This document shows positions 43,481 through 54,769 of a stretch of DNA of 64,000 bases, one piece after another. The translations under genes and the position numbers were made by a program. The notes under the pieces are model-generated. The model did not search any database. It had not been told where the DNA came from and saw nothing but the letters and a program-made list of their open reading frames with translations. Every line of letters starts with the position of its first letter. Within the stretch, counting starts at the first letter, position 1. This DNA is from Ichthyophis bannanicus (taxonomy: Eukaryota; Chordata; Amphibia; Gymnophiona; Ichthyophiidae): positions 74,926,662 to 74,990,661 of the forward strand of contig CM066043.1 of NCBI GenBank assembly GCA_033557465.1, in the 5' to 3' direction.

Positions 43481-44330
43481 TAGTTATATTAAAACTAGAA
43501 TGTCATCAGAATGAAATGGTTTCACAGCTGATAACATTATAAATTTACATTTTTTGCCCTGTATTTTGTTTATATAGCCAAACATAATACAGCACTAGCA
43601 TGCCCAGGTTGGTGCCCATATCTTGTGAAGATGCTGGCAGCCTGCAGATTTGGGTTCTATTACTGACTCCAGCTTCTCTGCCTTGAGAAGGAATAGCAAA
43701 GCTCTGAACAGAGCCTGACACTGCTCTACTTGATGATATAAGAGGTCAAGGAAAGAATAAGATAACAGATGAAAAAACACTGGAGTCTGTGCATTGACGG
43801 CTATATGTGAAAACCAAATATGGAAACCTAGAAGGAAAGGCTTTTGAAGGAAAGGACAGCTGAAAAAATAATTACTAGCTATTAATCTGAGCATGTATGG
43901 CGCCAGATTAAGAGTGAGTGATAAACGAAACTGCATGCTAGCTTTTACAGCTACCAAAGGCCCAGTGATCCATGTAATAAGTCCACATGTATTCCATGTT
44001 AGTGTACAAAGATCGGTTTTTGTTAGCATCCCTAGAGCTCTACTATACTACCCTTTATGCCACTCTAGGCTGAAGAAACCGCATCAACTTGCATGCTGAG
44101 ATTCTGTACAGTTGCTCTCAAAATTATTTTAAAACTGATCTGCTAATTTTAGCTTCAGCTGTGTGTTTTGTTTGCGTATAAATCTCATGTTTTATGAATG
44201 GGTGACTGAGTGGAGTGGTAGAGTTCCAGAGGCATTCATCTGTTGATCTCTGGCTTAAATCCAGTTTTGGAAATCTAAGATCATGAACATCTGACCTTCG
44301 CTGGCGGCTGTGGAATGAGATTTATGTATC
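43481..44330. other. No recognisable feature
   Basis: A 144-codon open frame on the minus strand (44029-43595) and short plus frames show no family motif. I see no repeat ends. Confidence 0.4.
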
Positions 44331-44480
44331 TTATTTATTTAAAACTTTTTATATACCCTCTTTCTACGATTCAAGACTGTTTACATGGAACTTAAAATAA
44401 CAGTGTAGATACAGCTGTTGTACAGAGAACAAGAACTTTTTAATGGTTAACAGGCATATAAAGCAGTTAACTATAATTTT
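44331..44480 (-). repeat. L2-like LINE 3' end fragment
   Basis: TCTTATTTATTTAAAACTTT followed by TATATACCCTCTTTCTACGA and TTTACATGGAACTTAAAATA is a minus-oriented LINE 3' terminus, like 23306-23445. Confidence 0.6.
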
Positions 44481-46284
44481 TACATATTTACAGGAGGACT
44501 CAGTTCACATTCCAAAAGACAGGAGATTTTTCAGGTCCACTGATTGGCCTCTCAGAGAGAGTGTCAAAGGATGCCAAAGACTGAGGGTGAAGAAGTTTGC
44601 ACTGCTGCTTCTGAGCTTGTGTTTGTGTTTTTTTGCTAGTGCTATCACCTAGCACTTTTAGCAGCAGTGAAAGAGGAAGTGAAACAGGCAGAAAACAATG
44701 AGCTGAGATAACTTAACCAGATTGCCACTATGCAGAGAGCTCTTTCCTGTCTCTTTTCTTTGAAACATCTGTGTCAGTATGTGCATCATCACAGGAACAC
44801 AAAACCCCTTTTCTTTTCCAGTTAGGCTGCATGAAGCCATGTGCTACAGATGAGAGCTCCTGGATCAGACACACCTTGTTGTTGGTAGAGGAAGTGATTT
44901 GCATTTAGCTGTGAGAGCGCATCCCTAAGTGACTTGAGGCTATAGTGCTGAGTTGGGGACAGGGCTTGAAATGTTTCATAGACGCAGGCAATGGAGGATG
45001 AAGATGATGCTTGCATGTGTACTCCGGTTCAGTCTTTTTTTTATGACTATTTTAGCAAATTACATGAGTAGAGAGAGGATGAGAAGCCTCAATATAGCCT
45101 TTGTGTCTCTCTAGTGAAGTCATTGGTATAATAAGCTAAGTATGTGCATTGGACTTTTCAGGCTATGGGGGAAACTATCTGCATCTTTGGAAGAAACTAC
45201 AAGAATGTGACCTTTTCAAGGACAGAACTAACCCTATCTATTTTTGGATCACTTTGTGTGCAATTAGGAATCTGAATTTGTCTTAGGAATTTCGTTGCAA
45301 AAATTACAGAGCATTTCTTTATCTCAACTATCCTATCTCAGTTGGCCTTCTTTCCCTATATTTCTGCATTTGTATCCTCTGAAGCCTCAGCTTACAGTTG
45401 GAAGTGCTGTTAATTAGCATGATGATCTCCCATTGCCTAACCCTTGCATTCTCTTCAATGAGGCGTGTTGGGATATATAGGATTCATTTTCTGAGGCTGC
45501 CCTGCAGTGGTGATGGTAATTCCATGCCATAAGCTTCTAAAAAGCCGATTCACTGGAAGGAAAAAAGGCATGGTGCATCAACATTAACAGTCTGCTTGTC
45601 TCCCTCTTCAAGAGGAAGGGTGAGGGACAGTGTGTTTAAAGTAGCTTAACAGGGCTCCTCGAGTTGACCTGTAGCCCTTTAGTGGCTTCCAGTGAATAAA
45701 ATGAGAGCCTAGTCTACAGAAATCTGAGAGTGAGTTAAGGCTAGATGTTGATAGCCTGATGAAGATAGGAAGCTCTGGGAGGGGGGGAAAGAGGGGAATG
45801 GTGGGTTTTTTTAATGTTAGTATGGCTTATGTTTGTGGTGTCTTACTGTACCTAGCTTGAAGCAGAAACCCTGCATTAGTGCCCAGTGCTAAATTTCTAG
45901 CACAGGATTTCATAACACAAGTTTTAATGCAGATTTTGTGTAGCAATGCTGTGAGCAAACATGCAAATAAGCCATGTGCAAAAGTCAATGCTAAACAAGA
46001 GAAGCAAGCTAGACACATGCACAGTGGTCTGCGTTAACAGTCTGGCACCTGTGCGCATGTATAGGATTGCTTAAGAAAAAAAAGTCATCATCTGAGATGG
46101 TCTCACACGTCACCTGAGATGACCAATGCAGAATAGCTAATCGCGGTTCCACACCACCCCTGATACCAACAATCTTTGGTGGCCCAGAAGCCCCTACTAC
46201 CACAAACCCTGGTAGAAGCCTGATTCCTGACTGCCCTCGTACCTTAATTGTTGGGGGCAGGAGCAATGCCCTCACACACCTGTC
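44481..46284. other. No recognisable feature
   Basis: Mixed composition without identifiable repeats. A 64-residue minus frame (45016-44822) and other short frames lack family motifs. A host exon cannot be excluded, but nothing supports one. Confidence 0.35.
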
Positions 46285-46962
46285 TCCTTACCTCAGTATT
46301 GGAAAATGACATCGCCCGACTACTTGCGGAAGGAATGGAATCGCAAACAAAATGTAACAGTTGGAGAGAAGAATATCCAGCACCCAGCTCTGGTTGAGAC
46401 TCACAAAATCCTGCTACCACCCCTTCACATCAAACTAGGTTTGATGAAAAACTTTGTGAAAGCCATGGACCGCACTTCGCCAGCTTTCCGATACCTGCAT
46501 GAAAAATTCCTTCGACTCAGCGAAGCAAAGATTAAAGAGGGAGTTTTTGTGGGTCCTCAGATTCGAGAGCTCTTCAAAGATGACCGGTTCAACAACTTGC
46601 TGCAGGGTGATGCGAAACAAGCATGGAATGCTTTTCGCCTAGTGTCAACAAACTTTCTCGGGAATGTTAGGGCAGAAAACTACAAGGAACTAGTAGAAGA
46701 CATGCTGATGCAGTATCAGAAACTTGGCTGCAATATGTCTCTAAAGATCCATTTCCTTGATTTCCATCTTGATATCTTTCCTGACAACTGTGATATGGTT
46801 AGTGATGAACAGGGCGAACGTTTTCACCAGGATATTGCAACGATGGAGCAAAGATACCAGGGAAAATGGTCCACTACAATGCTGGCTGACTACTGCTGGA
46901 CACTCCCCAGAGAAGCTCCCGAACAGCTGTACAAGAGACAGGCGAAAAAATCTAAGAAGTAG
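46285..46962 (+). pseudogene. Second copy of element X protein, C-terminal part, frame open
   Basis: From 46306 a 218-residue frame aligns with the C-terminal 40% of the X protein: THKILLPPLHIKLGLMKNFV, FRYLHEKFLRLSEAKIKEGV, GCNMSLKIHFLDFHLDIFPD, SDEQGERFHQDIATMEQRYQ and TTMLADYCW. About half of the residues are identical by eye, so it is a diverged family member, not a recent duplicate. The N-terminal Cys region and both candidate Asp boxes are absent, and no inverted ends were found nearby. There is no stop or frameshift in the retained part. Confidence 0.8.
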
Positions 46963-47480
46963 TCTATGACTTGTTTTTTTATAGGTATTAACCGAAGGCC
47001 TATTGTATTTACTATTGACATGCATTTCGTGATGTAAACAATAATTCTTGTAGATTACAAAACAAACTTGAGCCACTTTGCAATTTCACTGTCATATTCG
47101 TGTTCAGCATATAAAAATTGATAAGAAATGAGTATTTTTATTTCAGTAACATGACTTTTGTAAAAATTTGTTGACCAGTGTTCTGCCTGCCCAAAGCCTA
47201 GTGCAAAGATCCATTGTTAAAAGAAGAGTTACAAAACAAACAAACAAAAAAACAAAGTGCTCTTCCAGCACAGTTTTTTACATTAGGAGCAATTAAAATT
47301 CATTCTGTTGTATGTTGTGTTTAGCATGCCCACTGCACTATGCTTTTAGCACAGTGGTTTTTCTCAGTTTTCTTGTGCTAGCATGTTTTCTGCATTAGGG
47401 AGCAAGACTAGTGCAGGAAAATCTCTAGCAAAATGCTGCGCCTAGAGCGTAGTGCAGTTTGCAGCATTGAGCCCAGAGTA
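46963..47480. other. No recognisable feature
   Basis: AT-rich. 46963-47180 may be the 3' flank of the X-like fragment. No AGTGTACCTG-type end could be found. Confidence 0.35.
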
Positions 47481-47489
47481 TTCTGTTTG

Positions 47490-48786
47490 TTGTTTATTTT
47501 ACACTTGATATACCGCTCCCCATTACATCGGGGAGGTTTACAATATAAATAAAAGCTCTGAGGCAGAAAGGGAAAAAGGAATTACAATAACTTACAGGAA
47601 AGAGAAGATGGAGAGGAAGAGCAGATTAGAGCAAGAAGGGGGAATGCAGGCATGAAGATTCACAGGGAAACATCAAAAGCAGAGGAGAAGAAATGGGTTT
47701 TGAGAAGAGAGCGGAATTTGGGGTAAGACTCTTCCAGTCGGAGGGCAGTAGGTAGGGAATTCCATAGGGAGGGGCCAAGGTAAAAAAAATGCTGATTTTC
47801 GGGTGGATTGTAGGTGGGCTTGAGAGGGAGCTGGGAGGTGCAGACGATTAACATGAACGGATCGGAGGCTACGAGTGGGAGTGTGAAAAATTAGCAAATC
47901 AGATAAATATTGCGGTCTGTGGAGATAGATAGCTCGATGTACTAAGGTGAGAAACTTGAAGGGGATCCGGAATTTCATTGGCAGCCAATGAAGATGCTGC
48001 AAAATTGGGGTAATGTGATCCCATGGGGAGGCATGCAAGATCATTCGGGCAGCTGTGTTTTGTAATAACTGTAATCGATGTTGTTGATATTGAGGGATGC
48101 CAGCATAAATAGAGTTACAGAAGTCCAATCTGGTAATGACCAATGAGAGGAGGAGGGTAGTGAGAGCTTGAGAAGATATAAATGGCCTAATGGCACGAAT
48201 TTGCCGAAGACAGAGGAAGGAGCGCCAAGAAACCTGGGAAATATGGTCATTGAAAGTAAGATTGCTGTCAGGAATGATGCCAAGATAATGGAGTTTAGAG
48301 ACCAGGGAGATAGGGGTGTCTGAAAAGGAGGGAGTAAGTGACAGAGTGGTGGAACCATGGGTGAACCAGATGGCTGCAGTTTTAGAAACATTGAGAACTA
48401 GACAGTTTGAGGAGAGCCAAGAAGAAACCAACGATAAACAGGTCTCCAAAGGAGTAATATCAGGGTGAGAAGAGGATGTATGATACAAAAGAAAAATATC
48501 ATCTGCATAATAATAACCTGAGATTCCTAGTTGTTGGATTAGTAAGGCTAGGGGAGCCAAGAAGATATTAAACAGCAAGGGAGCCAGGATGGAACCTTGT
48601 GGAACACCACAAGTGAGGGGAAAATGATCTGTGGTAGAACAAGCAGAAGTAACTGCAAATGTCCGAGAGGATAGGAAAGAGTAAAACCAGTGATAAACAG
48701 TACCGCGAATACCTGCATCCCGTAACCGAGAGAGAAGAAGAGAGTTTGAAACTCACTTTGGTCATTTGACCAAGAAAGTGGTACAT
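47490..48786 (-). pseudogene. L2-like LINE, RT C-terminal half
   Basis: 48578-47673 is open for 301 residues on the minus strand: MLFNIFLAPLALLIQQLGIS, YYYADDIFLLY (motif C), TLLLSLVITRLDFCNSIYAG, LQLLQNTAARMILHASPWDH and ILQHLHWLPMKFRIPFKFL, ending with a shifted WNSLPTALRLEESYPKFRSL tail in a second frame (47854-47660). The part upstream of motif B is only partly readable (48786-48568). The 3' end near 47490 carries a TACCGCTCCCCATTACATCG motif (minus orientation). The catalytic YADD is intact; the copy is 5' truncated. Confidence 0.88.
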
Positions 48787-49189
48787 AAGTGCCTTAAATA
48801 AATGAAAACAATTTAAAGCCAGACATACTCGGTATGCAGTACCTCTGATTTATTTCCCTTTCAACCTGTCTGCCACATATGCTTCCTTCTTTTTGCCCCT
48901 TGTTTTTACTTAGGGCTTCTGATTTTAGTTTTTAAGCAATACATAAACCTGGTGCAAAATAAATTAATTAAAATGTTTACTGCATAAACACTAGGGTTGT
49001 GCAGGCCATAAACTTTTTTGTTTTCATTTTTTTTGTTTATTTTCATCTCTTACCATTTTCCCTTCATAATGCGCACTATTGAGCAAAAGTGCACTCTCTT
49101 TTGCAATAGTGTACATTATTATGCATACTATTCATCCCAAAATCATCAATGTTGAACCCCCGGTGATGGGCCCCCCCCACTATTGATCC

Positions 49190-49262
49190 CCCCCCTGTTA
49201 TATGTCCCACTGCTTTGACCCGGTGAAAAGCGGGATATAAATACAGTTAAATAAATAAATAT
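49190..49262 (+). repeat. L2-like LINE 3' tail fragment
   Basis: CTGCTTTGACCCGGTGAAAA, GCGGGATATAAATACAGTTA and TAAATAAATAAAT form a plus-oriented LINE/SINE-type 3' end. Confidence 0.6.
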
Positions 49263-49659
49263 TGACAGCAGTTAGGAAATGACATAAATTTTGTCATTTC
49301 TTGTTTTGCTCAGTTCGCCGCTTTCGTTACAAATGAAAACACATCCCTAACAAACAGCAAATACTAGTTCCTCTAGTATTCCCTCTCTCCTCGTTTTGTC
49401 TGTCATGGATACTCCACTCTGCTTTTGTACCTCTTGTCACTGTTTGCTTCTCAGCAGCACAAATGTATGTATTCAATTAATCCACAAAAGGTACCCAGTA
49501 ATACCTGCATTGTACAAATACCGATAAGCACGGATTTCTTGTTCCCTAAAAGAACTTCTAGCTAACTGGAAAATAAACACCCAAAGTTACAATTTATAAC
49601 ATCTTAAAATAGAACTCTGCCTATAGCCTACATGTATGTGAAGTTTAGGGGACTTGGAT

Positions 49660-49865
49660 TGTTTTCTCAGAAGTTCAAGGTGAGTTATATTCATGTACAA
49701 TGGGCAGGTCTCTGTTCCCAGAGAGCTTGCAATCTAAGTTTGTTCTTGAGGCAATGAAGAGTTGTGGCTTGCCCAAGGCCACAAAAAGTATTGGGATTCA
49801 AATTCTGGGCTTCTGGCTCCCAGACTTCTGCTCTAACCAGTGTTGGAAGGCAGTCATCATACAGG
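49660..49865 (-). mobile_element. tRNA-SINE, minus orientation, degenerate
   Basis: Read on the minus strand it contains GGGCAAGCCACAACTCTTCA (the CORE-like CTTGGGCAAGTCAC block) downstream of a degenerate B box (CCAGAATTTGAATCC). It is related to the second copy at 49915-50146. Confidence 0.65.
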
Positions 49866-49914
49866 AAAGGCTAACATGTCTCCACAATTGTATCCTAATT
49901 CTTGTATTATTCTC

Positions 49915-50146
49915 ATTCATTTACTATATATTTAGCTCACATCTTTCCAGCAGTAGTTCAGGGTAAGTTATTTTCAGGTACAGTAGGTATTTTATTGTCC
50001 CTGGAGGACTTACAAGCTAAGTTTGTACCTGAGGCAATGGAGGGTTAAAAGACTTGCCCAAAGCCACAAGGAGTATTGAGATTCAAATTCTGGTCTTTCT
50101 GGTTCCTAGGCTGCTGTTCTAACATCTAGGCTGCTCCTCCACGCTT
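49915..50146 (-). mobile_element. tRNA-SINE, minus orientation
   Basis: The minus strand reads GGAGGAGCAGCCTAGATGTT (A-box region), AGAATTTGAATCTC (degenerate B box), GGCTTTGGGCAAGTCTTTTA (CORE-like) and a 3' part ending in GAAAGATGTGAGCTAAATAT. Its 3' end is different from the LINE-like tail of 1652-1882, so it is another subfamily. A fragment of the same 3' end lies at 11940-11990. Confidence 0.75.
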
Positions 50147-50154
50147 CTTATTTA

Positions 50155-50597
50155 CAGCAATTTATTACATACTTATGCAAAATATTTCAAAGTGTGGAAC
50201 AATAAAATAAACCCCACATAACAATACTATTCATATACTCCCTTCCCACCAAGTAAACCACACAAACATTAAAAATGTGCTTACCCACCAATCATAAACC
50301 CTCAAATACTCTCCCATCTCTAGTCATCCCATTCGCACCTAAAAAGTATGTTCCTGCCAGTTAAGCAAGGACCCAAAGCCTAAGCAAATATCCATGCCTT
50401 CCCCACTTCTGATAAGTAAGATAGTTCATCTGTTGAAGTTCCAAGGGGAGACTATTCCACAAATTAGGTGCAGTGTAGGAAAAGACACCCTTGGATATCA
50501 TCTGTAACCATAGTACCCTCGCAGCTTCCAGATGACATTGTTAGAAGGAACTACTACTACTATTAAACATTTATATAGCGCTACAAGGCATACGCTG
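50155..50597 (-). repeat. LINE 3' end (left part), target of DIRS A2
   Basis: ACTACTACTACTATTAAACATTTATATAGCGC (50551-50582 in two blocks) is a minus-oriented 3' terminus with a (TAG)n tail. The coding side reappears at 62168-62400 after the DIRS insertion. The upstream stretch 50155-50550 contains a minus-oriented AGACTATTCCACAAATTAGG block, typical of LINE-derived WNSLP coding, from another copy. Confidence 0.6.
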
Positions 50598-50990
50598 ATC
50601 TCCGGGAACAAGCAGGAATGTAGTCTTCACATATGGGTATTGTCGGTACCGACGGAGCCTGCGCGGGAACGCTCCCCAGCGTCCAATTAGGAAGCTTTTG
50701 GGAGCATCCCACAGCGTCTGCATGCTGCCTTCCCGCCTTTTCCAACTGCCTCTCTCCAGTTCTTCATTTTCCGCGGAGCCAGCAGGTCGTGTTCCTGTCA
50801 CCGCAGAAAATTTTCCTTATTGCCCTTCTTTTTTTTTGTGGTCGCGTCTGCCTTCCTCGACGCTTTACCGGTACCGCCGGCTGTTCTTTCTTTCTTTTCT
50901 TTAAAAAAAAAAAAAATACTTAGTACTTTTTTCCCATTTTTTCTAGGTGCACGCGCCATTTTGGGCCTTAAGCCCAAAATTTTTTCCACA

Positions 50991-52847
50991 ATGGGAAAAC
51001 CCGCTTCGGGTTTTAAAATATGCACCAAGTGTGGCGGTACCATCTCCGTCACTGACACCCATGAGTGGTGTCTTAAATGTTTAGGTCCTGACCACTCCAT
51101 CACGGAATGTATGGCCTGTGCCATGATGTCCAAGAGAGGTCGACAGAACCGAGCTGCCAAGCTCAGTACCCTGTTTCCCTCTGATGCAGCCTCGGTGGCA
51201 TCGATGTCTTCCAGGGCTTCGTCTCCCTCACGTGGATCTCAGGTAACTAAACATAAGTCTAGCCGGTCCTCAAAGGGTAGATCTCCCTCTAAGCATCGAG
51301 ATGCCTCTGGCGTTGCCCTTGAGGATTCTGCACCGGCAAAATTGCCCCGGTGGGAGGCTTCGGCTTCCAAAGCATTATCGGGGCTTCAGGATGTTCTCGA
51401 GGCCTCGACCTCAGCAGAACTACTGGTGCCATGCTCTGGGGTACCGGCTGTTTTCTCCGGTACCGACACCCAGGCATCGGCAGCATCGATAGACCAGAGG
51501 TTCCTGGCTATTGAACGCAGTCTGGCGGCTCTCCTTGTGGCATCAATCACCCTCGGAACCGCGTCAGACAGTTCAACCGGTACTGGCACCGACTCTGGTA
51601 CCGGTACCGACAGCATCGGCATCGACATCGACATCGGTGTCCGCATTGCTGGCACCCAGTCATGCAATGCCTTCCGGTACCGATACACCGGTACCGATTA
51701 CCCCTAGTACCGACTTTGGTAGGTACGGGTATCGGGCTCTTCAAGAGCATCCGGACAGAAGGTACTTCGAGTCCTCAGAGGAATCTGAGGATTCTGACAG
51801 TTCTGTCGATGTGGGAATACTTCTCTCAGAGGAGCCTTCCTCCCCTAAATGCAGGATGTCTCCTCCAGAGGACATTTCCTTTCAGGATTTCATCAGGGAG
51901 GTGGCTCGAGGTCTGTCCATTACTGTGGCTCCTGAAACAGAGCCCAGAGCAAAGGAGTTGGAAATTTTACAATATCCCAAAGCTCCTAAGGAGGCAGCTA
52001 CTTTGCCCATCCATGAGATCTTGCATGATCTCATGCTAAGAATGTGGGAGACGCCTCTTACCACCTCTCCTCACTCTCGTAGACTGGATACTATGTATCG
52101 AGTCCCTCCTTGTCCTGGTTTCCAGAAAACTCAGCTTCCTCACCACTCTATTGTAGTGGAATCAGCTATGAGAAGGATCAGGAGTGCAAAGAGGCATGCC
52201 TCTAATCCTCCAGCATGTGAGTGCAGAACTTTGGATGCTTTTGGACGTCGTACCTTCCAAGCTTCCATGCTTTCTGCCAGGATCAGTTCCTATATTTTAT
52301 ATATGGGAATGTTCCTGAAGGAAGTCACAGGATATTTAGAGGTTTTGAGCCCTCTTCTTCTGAGGATAGAAGGCAGGACTTTCACACATTGGTCAAACAT
52401 GCCCAGGATGTTTCTAAATTTGTCAACCGTGCAGCTTTTGACTGTTTTGAGTGCATAAGCAGAACCTCTGCCATTGCCATAGGTGCACGTAGAATTGCTT
52501 GGCTCCAGGCATCTGATCTGGAGCTCTGGGTACAAGACAAACTGGGAAATATTCCTTGTACTGGTTAGAACCTGTTTGGCAAAGATTGGCAATAAAAAGC
52601 CAATGAGTTGGATGCTGACAACGCCACCTTGGATAGATTATCCAAGGCCACAGCTGATCCTGCAAGAAAGAAATCTTTCAAGAAACCATTCTTTTCCAAA
52701 AAGAAAAGGTTTTATCCTGCTTATTCCCAGCAGGGACGTTTTGCAGGTCAACCTGTCTGGAAAGGTCAGCAACCACCCAAACAAAGGAAAGCAAAGACTG
52801 CTAAGCCTCAACCATCCCAGCAGTCTCAGCCTCCACAAGGCCTTTGA
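50991..52847 (+). pseudogene. DIRS A2 gag-like protein, frame-broken
   Basis: Starts MGKPASGFKICTKCGG. The zinc-ribbon C-x2-C-x12-C-x2-C-x4-H-x4-C-x2-C spans residues about 11-44 and is complete. A Ser/Lys-rich part follows, then a GT/D-repeat region (TGTGTDSGTGTD, 51560-51650), coded by GGTACCGA words. The core follows (DISFQDFIREVARGLSI, PHHSIVVESAMRRIRSAKRH, ARRIAWLQASDLELWVQDKL). The C-terminus is basic and Gln-rich (ARKKSFKKPFFSKKKRFYP). Two frameshifts (about 51700 and 52340) and stop codons near 52568 and 52592 interrupt it. Full length would be about 620 residues. Confidence 0.88.
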
Positions 52848-54769
52848 CTTTCAGCTAGAGAACTTGGCCTTCCTGGCTCTCAATGGACCAGACCCTTCCA
52901 CCATTCCAGGAAGGTTGTGCCACTTTGCCCCCAGATGGGGACAGAGAACAGCAGAGCATTGGACACTCTCCATCATAAGAGGGGTGCAAGCTTCATTTTT
53001 TGAACATGCCTCCTCCCACAATGATAAGACAGTTCAATTCTCAGACCTCTCTCATCAACCTGTTAGATCAAGAGGTCACTATGCTTCTTGCCCAAGGGGC
53101 AATAGAGGAAGTACCCATCCATCAACAGGGTACAGGGTTTTACTCGCCCTATTTCCTTATCCCAAAGAAAACAGGGGGATACAGACCTATTTTGGACCTC
53201 AGAGAATTGAACAAATTCCTGTTCAAAAAGAAATTCAAGATGATTTCTCTAGGAACTCTGCTGCCATACCTTCAGAGTCAGGATTGGCTTTGTTCTCTAG
53301 ATTTGAAGGATGCGTACACTCATGTTCTCATCCATCCAACTCACAGAAAATTCCTTCGGTTCCTTTTTCAAGGAAAGCACTACCAACACAGGGTGCTTCC
53401 TTTTGGCCTGGCCTCAGCACCAAGAGTGTTCACGAAATGCATGGCTGTGGTAGCAGCATTTCTCTGCACTCTAGGAATATTCGTCTTCCCCTACTTAGAC
53501 GACTGGCTCATTCGAGCCCCAACAGAGTCAGAGGCCAGGACTTCTCTATTCTGCACAATGCGTATTCTTCAGTATTTGGGTCTGGTCATAAACATCCCAA
53601 AATCCAGTCTACCTCCCACTCAGTTTCTAGAGTTCGTAGGAGCTTTGCTGGATACCAAAAAGGCAAGGGCCTATCTCCCCCAGGCCCGTTGCCTTCGCAT
53701 GGTGCAGTTAGCTTCTCAAGCAGTGCTAAAGCCTCATCTCACTGCCCGAGAAATGCTACAATTACTAGGCCACATGGCATCTACCGTGCATGTGGTTCCC
53801 TATGCTCGCCTCCATATGAGAGCAGCCCAGTGGACATTATCCACTCAATGGACCCAGGCATCAGGATGCCTGTCAGACAAAATAGCAAACACAAATCGCC
53901 TTATTTTGTCCCTCCAATGGTGGAGGTCCACTCAAAACCTGTTGCTGGGGTCCCCATGTCAACAACCCTTACCGCAGGCAACTTTCACAACAGATGCTTC
54001 TCCAATGGGTTGGGGAGCTCATCTGCAAGACCTCTGCACCCAAGGCACCTGGACCCCACAGGAGACTCATCTACATATCAATCTCTTGGAGCTCAGAGCA
54101 ATCTTCCTTGCTCTTCGAGTGTTCCACACCCTGCTCAGCTACAAGACAGTCCTCATTCATACGGACAATCAAGTAGCCATGTTCTACGTGAACAAGCAGG
54201 GGGGAACAGGCTCTCTGTCGCTTTGCAACGAAGCTTTGCGACTATGGGCCCTCGCCAGAGAGCACCAGATTCATCTTCTGGCAGTGTATCTTCCAGGCAT
54301 ACAAAACTCTTGGGCAGACAGACTCGGTCGAGTTCTGCTTCCACACGAGTGGTCTCTGCATGCAAACCAGGTGGCCAAGATTTTTCAAATTTGTGGAAAC
54401 CCGGACATAGATCTCTTTGCAAGTCCGTGGAATGCCAAACTTCCCCGGTTCTCTTCCAGAATTACGGCTCAGGGGGTTCAGGCCAGGGATGCTTTCCTCC
54501 TTTACTGGGGTCAAGACTTCCTGTATGCCTTTCCACCAATTCCCCTAATTCCCAAAACCCTGTTCAAGCTTCAGAGAGACAGAGGCCATATGATCTTCAT
54601 AGCTCCACATTGGCCACGGCAGGTGTGGTACCCTCTGCTTCTACATCTCTCTCAAGCTCCCTCTCTGGAGTTAGGGTCTGCTCCAGATCTCCTATCTCAA
54701 GAGGACGGAATGTTATGGCATCCCAATCCCCAGTCTCTGCATCTCAGAGCTTGGTTGCTGAAGGCCTAG
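52848..54769 (+). CDS. DIRS A2 RT / RNase H / methyltransferase-like polyprotein
   Basis: From 52980 to 54769 the frame is open (about 595 residues). The first ~40 residues (LENLAFLALNGPDPSTIPGR) lie in another frame because two bases are missing near 52973 relative to A3. RT motifs: CSLDLKDAYTHVLIHPTHRK (A, about residue 105), LPFGLASAPRVFTKCMA (B) and FVFPYLDDWLI (C). RNase H: FTTDASPMGWGAHLQ, NLLELRAIFLAL, LIHTDNQVAMFYVNKQGG, NSWADRLGR. Downstream: DIDLFASPWNAKLPRF and FPPIPLIPKTLFKLQ ... IFIAPHWPRQVWYPLL, the DIRS methyltransferase-like region. All RT and RNase H catalytic residues are present. gag ends immediately upstream and the recombinase frame overlaps. Confidence 0.92.

Noticed and set aside
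44822..45016. Possible host exon (64 codons, minus strand)
   Set aside because: Composition is plausible for coding, but I see no family match, no convincing splice sites and no neighbouring exon.
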